From Candidimonas sp. SYP-B2681 (GTDB taxonomy: Bacteria > Pseudomonadota > Gammaproteobacteria > Burkholderiales > Burkholderiaceae_B), in NCBI RefSeq assembly GCF_003971065.1, contig NZ_RYDV01000001.1:186001-250000 (forward strand): a stretch of DNA of 64,000 nucleotides, written 5' to 3'. The notes below the pieces were generated by a model. That model did not search any database. It had not been told where the DNA came from and saw nothing but the letters and a program-made list of their open reading frames with translations. This document shows, one piece after another, positions 60,143-64,000 of this stretch. How positions within the stretch are numbered: position 1 is the first letter of the stretch; the number at the start of each line of letters is the position of its first letter. The translations under genes were made by a program, and so were the position numbers.

Positions 60143-60161
60143 AATGATACCTATTCTTATT
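60143..60161 (-). promoter_or_regulatory. Candidate Fur box of the siderophore receptor
   Basis: AATGATACCTATTCTTATT (plus strand) resembles the 19-bp Fur consensus GATAATGATAATCATTATC, with the ATGATA and ATT...TATT elements kept. It lies 160 bases upstream of the receptor start. By pattern only. Confidence 0.5.
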
Positions 60162-60263
60162 TGGAATTTGGCCAAATGTCAGGATAAATCGCAGAACGTA
60201 ATGGAAATGTTGTGCTCGGACCACAGTTCCGTCGGGGTCATCGCGCAGCCTGAGCAATCTGGT

Positions 60264-60482
60264 TTAAGGCCGGGGCTTGCGCAAAGGCGCCAATAGCGGC
60301 GTCAGTCCGTTATGGTCGATTTCTTGCATCAACGTCAGCAAACGGCCAATTTCTCCGGCCGGAAAGCCTTCGCGTGCGAACCAGTTCAGGTAATTTCCGG
60401 GAAGGTCGGCAATGATCCGGCCCTTGTACTTGCCATAGGGCATGGTCCGCGTTACCAAGAGCTCGAGGTCATCGGGATTCAT
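60264..60482 (-). CDS. DUF3820 family protein
   Basis: 72 residues. MPYGKYKGRIIADLPGNYLN, then WFAREGFPAGEIGRLLTLMQ is the whole DUF3820 pattern, a small domain related to exonuclease-associated proteins, function unknown. Its ATG overlaps the stop of the upstream PLP enzyme gene (ATGA), so it is translated by coupling. Confidence 0.92.
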   Translation of the reverse strand: MNPDDLELLVTRTMPYGKYKGRIIADLPGNYLNWFAREGFPAGEIGRLLTLMQEIDHNGLTPLLAPLRKPRP

Positions 60483-61693
60483 TTCTGGTCAAGGGCCTGG
60501 AGAATTGAATGCGTCAGCAAATGAATGTCGGCGTTGGGATTGGCTGCTACACATCGGAACCAACGCTCTTCGGCGATTCGCGTCGTTGAGACGAGACCCG
60601 GGGGCAACCGTCGCAGGGTGAGATCAAATTGTTGTGTATCTTTTGGACGCCATACGACGACTCCCGTCTGGGGAGGTAACAAAATTTCGGTACGCATATC
60701 GTTCTGAAGGAATTCGCCCAGTTGCTCGGCAAGCGTCATGCAGTGTTCGATGCGTGTCGCCAGTCCTTGACGGCCCCAGGCAAGAAGCGTTGCGAGCAAA
60801 GGTACCGCCGTTGCGCCATGCGATCCCAGAACTCCAACATTGGGCACGGCCAGATAATTGCCGCCGAAAGTGATGCCAGCCTGCGCTTTGTCCACATCGC
60901 GAAACATGACGAGTGCAGATTCCTTGGGCTGAAAAAGCCATTTATGTGCCGAAACGGCTACGGAGTCAGCATTCTCGATTCCCGCCAGACGCGATGCATG
61001 CGAGCTTAGGCGCAAAGGGCCCGCCCAAGCCGCATCGATATGTGTCCAAGCTGCCTTGCCGGCAAGGTGCAAAGGGTCGATCAAACCAGTACCGGTTGTC
61101 CCTGCGGTCAGTACCAGCGCTGTGCGACGTAAATTTTCTGGCAACACGTCAGTAACCAATGCACCGTATCGATCCGTTGGTATTGTCTTAAAATTCAGGC
61201 CCAGGATATGGGCCGCCTTCGCGATAGAAAGATGGGCATTGTCCGAAGCCACCACGTCTTGCACGCCGGCACATTCGCGCGCGGCCCACAGTGCAGTCAG
61301 GTTGGCCAGCGTCGAGCCGGGAGTCATGTGGCCGCCGTTCATTCCGAAGAACGGCACAAGCCACTTTACGATGCGTTCTTCGATGTCGCGCGCTACCGGC
61401 GCTGTGGCCGGGTGCAGCAAGTTCTGATTAAGCGACGCATTCCAGAGTGTCGTGGCCCATGTGATCCAGGGTGTCGGCGGATCCATATGGGCGAAGGCAG
61501 TGGCATCGCCCAAGCGGGTCGCCTTTCCTAATACGTGCGGTGCAAGGCCATTCAATAGGGCATAAACATCGGACCCGGTTTCGGGGAGCGCTTCAGGTAG
61601 ATCTATTGGCTCTACGCTGGAATGGTTTCCTTGCAGAAGGTCCACCGCAAGACGCAGCCCCTGCGGGTCAGCAGTAAAATCTTTATCCACCAA
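60479..61693 (-). CDS. PLP-dependent group II decarboxylase family protein
   Basis: 404 residues starting at TTG or the next GTG. Fold-type I group II decarboxylase features: AFAHMDPPTPWITWATTLWN, MNGGHMTPGSTLANLTALWA, ASDNAHLSIAKAAHILGLNF, WTHIDAAWAGPLRL (Asp to the pyridine N) and SVAVSAHKWLFQPKESALV with the Schiff-base Lys (about 248). It should decarboxylate an aromatic or acidic amino acid, though relatives have other activities. First gene of a pair with the DUF3820 gene. Confidence 0.9.
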   Translation of the reverse strand: MVDKDFTADPQGLRLAVDLLQGNHSSVEPIDLPEALPETGSDVYALLNGLAPHVLGKATRLGDATAFAHMDPPTPWITWATTLWNASLNQNLLHPATAPVARDIEERIVKWLVPFFGMNGGHMTPGSTLANLTALWAARECAGVQDVVASDNAHLSIAKAAHILGLNFKTIPTDRYGALVTDVLPENLRRTALVLTAGTTGTGLIDPLHLAGKAAWTHIDAAWAGPLRLSSHASRLAGIENADSVAVSAHKWLFQPKESALVMFRDVDKAQAGITFGGNYLAVPNVGVLGSHGATAVPLLATLLAWGRQGLATRIEHCMTLAEQLGEFLQNDMRTEILLPPQTGVVVWRPKDTQQFDLTLRRLPPGLVSTTRIAEERWFRCVAANPNADIHLLTHSILQALDQK

Positions 61694-61752
61694 GCGATCC
61701 TTTCGGGCGATATGCCAAACTTATTATATCGGTCCGACACTTCGCTAAGCGC

Positions 61753-61957
61753 TCAGCGGGTAAGGTCGTCGATAACGCTTGCAGTTTGGATGACTGAATC
61801 CTGCGTCAACGCCCGCTTGCGCTCCCGGATTACGATGCCGGTAACGGATAGCATCGCCACTAAAACGCCCATTTCATCGGCCGGATCGAAGAACGAAGCG
61901 TTGTAAAAGGCATAGTCGCCGCCATAGTAGATGCCGCCAGCAGGTAAATCCCCGTTA
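61753..61957 (-). other. Open frame without a start codon between HAD and PLP genes
   Basis: Directly after the dehalogenase stop, the minus strand stays open for about 65 codons: GDLPAGGIYYGGDYAFYNAS, DPADEMGVLVAMLSVTGIVI and a basic end up to TGA at 61753. Codon use looks coding, but no ATG, GTG or TTG with a ribosome-binding site opens it. It could be the tail of a lost gene or a continuation reached by frameshift. No family recognised. Confidence 0.35.
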
Positions 61958-62662
61958 ATAGTCTGCTTTATCCGCCAGATCGTTGAAGTCGGTAGCGATA
62001 ATGTCCCATTCCTGCGACGGATACAGGTCTATGGATTGACCGTCTCCGTGCTCGGTAACGCGCGGTACGAAGGCGGTGGTTAAGCCGCAACGTCGCGCAG
62101 CCTGCAGATCGTCGTTGTGAGCGGCGACCATGCAAATTTCATTTGGATGGAGATCCAGCAAATCTGCCATTCTTGTATACGCGGGTGCAGACGGCTTGTA
62201 AGCCTGCGTAACTTCAGCGCCCAGGATCAAGTCCCACGGAAGACCCGCGCGCTTAGCCATATCCAGCAGAAGGGAAACATTGCCGTTAGAGGCAGGCGCG
62301 ATGATATAGCCGGCTTTCAGTCGCGTCAGGCCGTCGATCACATCCGGCCATGGGTCAAGGCGGTGCCATGCATGATTAAGCTGATCCAGCTCGGTGGTTT
62401 GAAAGTCGTTCGGGTCGATTCCACAGGCGTTCAGTGCGGCGTCTAGATTTTCGCGGTGCAAGATATCCAGTTTGGTGAATGGCCGCCTGCCAGCACGGCA
62501 ATCTTCCATGGAAGGCTGGTATAAGCGTCTCCAGACATCGGCGAAGTCGTACGGATTGCATGCCGAAAGGCCGTGACGGTCGAAGAATGCGGTGGCTTCG
62601 CGAGCAATTCCCGTGCGCCAGTCGACGACGGTTCCAAATACATCGAAACAAAAGGCTTTCAT
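61955..62662 (-). CDS. Haloacid dehalogenase, type II
   Basis: 235 residues, typical for L-2-haloacid dehalogenases. HAD motifs: nucleophile Asp-7 in FCFDVFGTVVDWRTG, motif II Ser in IIAPASNGNVSLLLDMAKRA, the Lys in TQAYKPSAPAYTRMADLL, and the C-terminal MVAAHNDDLQAARRCGL typical of this subgroup. It hydrolyses (S)-2-haloalkanoic acids to (R)-2-hydroxy acids; physiological substrate uncertain. Same strand as the symporter and the PLP enzyme genes. Confidence 0.93.
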   Translation of the reverse strand: MKAFCFDVFGTVVDWRTGIAREATAFFDRHGLSACNPYDFADVWRRLYQPSMEDCRAGRRPFTKLDILHRENLDAALNACGIDPNDFQTTELDQLNHAWHRLDPWPDVIDGLTRLKAGYIIAPASNGNVSLLLDMAKRAGLPWDLILGAEVTQAYKPSAPAYTRMADLLDLHPNEICMVAAHNDDLQAARRCGLTTAFVPRVTEHGDGQSIDLYPSQEWDIIATDFNDLADKADY

Positions 62663-62791
62663 GCTGTTCTTCCGTCCAGTTCATGTCGAGAAGCATCGAT
62701 CATAACGCGTGGTTTCAGCGGCTTGCCGGCCGTGTTGCCATCGGTACTCCGAAATTTTGATGCAAACCGCGCCATATCCAGGGCTTCGCGT

Positions 62792-64000
62792 TTAGTCGTC
62801 CAGGCTACGAATCGAGGCATTCAAATGCGCGAAGTCGAAATGAGGAAGCGGACGTCTAAACTGCATGAGCAGCGCTGAAACAGCAACGGGAACCAAGGCG
62901 GCAAGCAAGAAAGACTCCAGCAGGTATTCAAGCTTTTCGCCGGGCAGCGGAAATAGAGCCAAGCCGGCGGCCAGGCCAAAGATCGTACTGGTTACCGCTG
63001 TGCCACCGTCGTAGCGGCGATTAAATAAGCCAAAAAATACGGGAAAAGCCGCCGCTGAACAGAACAGGTCGGCTAAAAGGTAAAGATACAGTACGCTGTA
63101 GCCCTGAGCCGCCGCAATCATGACGGGGATGGCCAGCAGGAAAATAAGCCAGCGAGATAGTCCCATCAGCGTTGATTTTTCAGCCCTCGGAAGCAAACGG
63201 CGCATATCAACCGCAATGATGCTCGAGACGGCGCTGATGACTGTATCGGCGGTGCTCATGACCAGTGCCAATCCCAAGGGAATCAAGCTGATGGCGAACC
63301 ACTCTGGCACATGCGGCAATATCACACTGAACAGTGCGACCGAACTGTCACCTTGAAAGCCCAGGCCAACGAAGGCAAGGCCGAATAGTCCCATCATGAA
63401 AATTACCGGCACAGCCAGTAAACCGCCCAACAGAAAACCGTTACGCATGGTGCGCGTATCGCGAGCGGCGTAAACCCTCTGCCAGTTGCCTTGGTGAAAT
63501 AGCCCCGTCAACAGGATCGCCACGAAAAATGTCAGGCCCGCCTTGATGCCGGTAGGATCGGCAAGATTAAGCAACTGCGGTGCGTTCGCCTGCAAACCAG
63601 TAACGGCGGGTGCGATTCCCCCGGCGGCCCGCCATCCCAGTATTGCAAGCAAGGCCAGCAGCGGTACGATGACCAGCATCTGCACCTTGTCGGTGAAAAT
63701 AGAGGCGCGAATTCCACCGTACGAGGTGTACAACAATGTGGCGCCCATCACGATCGCCGCGGTTACCCAAAGCGGGACGGGCGCAAGCAATGCCACCAAC
63801 TTGGAAATGGCGGTTATTTCGGCGGTTAACGCAATAAACATAAAGAACAGCATGATGAGCAAGGTCAAGCCATACATACCCCTTCCGTAGCGGATAATCA
63901 CGAACTCGGTCAGGGTGTGCCCCTGTGGAATCAACTCGCGCATGCGCTTGCCCAAGGGAATCATCAGTAATCGGGGCGACATCGCGCCAAGTGCATACCC
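62792..64000 (-). CDS. Sodium:solute symporter family protein (5' end outside window)
   Basis: The C-terminal ~400 residues of an SSS-family transporter; the frame continues off the window edge, so the internal ATG at 63982 is not the start. At least ten helices are visible, with GHTLTEFVIIRYGRGMYGLT, LLYTSYGGIRASIFTDKVQM, the sodium-site helix ALVMSTADTVISAVSSIIAV and GFLLGGLLAVPVIFMMGLF. It imports an unidentified solute with sodium ions. The dehalogenase gene 130 bases downstream may share its transcript. Confidence 0.9.
   Translation of the reverse strand, partial: GYALGAMSPRLLMIPLGKRMRELIPQGHTLTEFVIIRYGRGMYGLTLLIMLFFMFIALTAEITAISKLVALLAPVPLWVTAAIVMGATLLYTSYGGIRASIFTDKVQMLVIVPLLALLAILGWRAAGGIAPAVTGLQANAPQLLNLADPTGIKAGLTFFVAILLTGLFHQGNWQRVYAARDTRTMRNGFLLGGLLAVPVIFMMGLFGLAFVGLGFQGDSSVALFSVILPHVPEWFAISLIPLGLALVMSTADTVISAVSSIIAVDMRRLLPRAEKSTLMGLSRWLIFLLAIPVMIAAAQGYSVLYLYLLADLFCSAAAFPVFFGLFNRRYDGGTAVTSTIFGLAAGLALFPLPGEKLEYLLESFLLAALVPVAVSALLMQFRRPLPHFDFAHLNASIRSLDD

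Overview
The window looks like a chromosomal segment of a betaproteobacterium of the order Burkholderiales, most likely an Alcaligenaceae (Bordetella/Pusillimonas/Candidimonas-like) organism. This is an inference from gene families: a Bug-type tripartite tricarboxylate receptor followed by an amidase, a PiuC plus TonB receptor pair, a PhaAB-type Mrp antiporter, an FMN-dependent glutamate-synthase-like protein, and an rnr-rlmB pair. There are no rRNA genes and no CRISPR array. Three tRNA genes are visible: Met(CAT), Leu(CAG) and Val(TAC).

Layout. Positions 1-8,400 hold an accessory mix: small lipoproteins, a glutathione S-transferase, a phasin-like protein, a 12-cysteine metallothionein-like peptide absent from ordinary ORF calls, an AraC regulator coupled to a decayed RibD/DHFR-type gene, and a CcdA-CcdB toxin-antitoxin pair. 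Positions 8,400-12,860 are mobile DNA. A 3.3-kb island sits in the 3' end of tRNA-Met, bounded by a 17-bp direct repeat of the tRNA end, with a truncated tyrosine integrase next to the tRNA. Beside it lies a second, frameshifted cassette of unknown function.

Positions 12,900-21,900 are core: an array of hairpins before a tiny porin-signature lipoprotein, the glutamate-synthase-like enzyme, a guanidine-II (mini-ykkC) riboswitch controlling an SMR guanidinium exporter, rnr, rlmB, a PLP sulfhydrylase-type enzyme, HU and tRNA-Val. Positions 21,900-31,600 hold a LysR/Bug/amidase catabolic locus, a tonB-exbB-exbD operon with a candidate Fur box, a two-component system and kup. Positions 32,200-38,400 are a complete, translationally coupled Mrp (Mnh/Pha) cation/proton antiporter operon.

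Positions 41,700-48,400 form an anaerobic/nitric-oxide block: hemN with an FNR box, a Dnr/Fnr-type regulator, a polytopic membrane protein plus DUF2249 protein, and ubiV of oxygen-independent ubiquinone hydroxylation. The partner ubiU is reduced to its last ~40 codons, directly after a nitronate monooxygenase gene. Positions 50,300-54,400 encode a two-gene DNA-repair operon: a FAN1-like VRR-NUC nuclease and an XPD/DinG-type helicase with a nuclease-like N-terminal domain. Positions 54,700-64,000 hold stress proteins (CsbD, DUF1328), a FlhE-like protein, a flavin oxidase, a Fur-type siderophore receptor with PiuC, a PLP decarboxylase, a haloacid dehalogenase and the truncated start of a sodium:solute symporter.

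Most promising items: the ubiU remnant beside an intact ubiV, the Cys-rich peptide, the tandem-insertion footprint at tRNA-Met, the hairpin array at 12.9-13.05 kb, and the fused nuclease-helicase/FAN1 pair.
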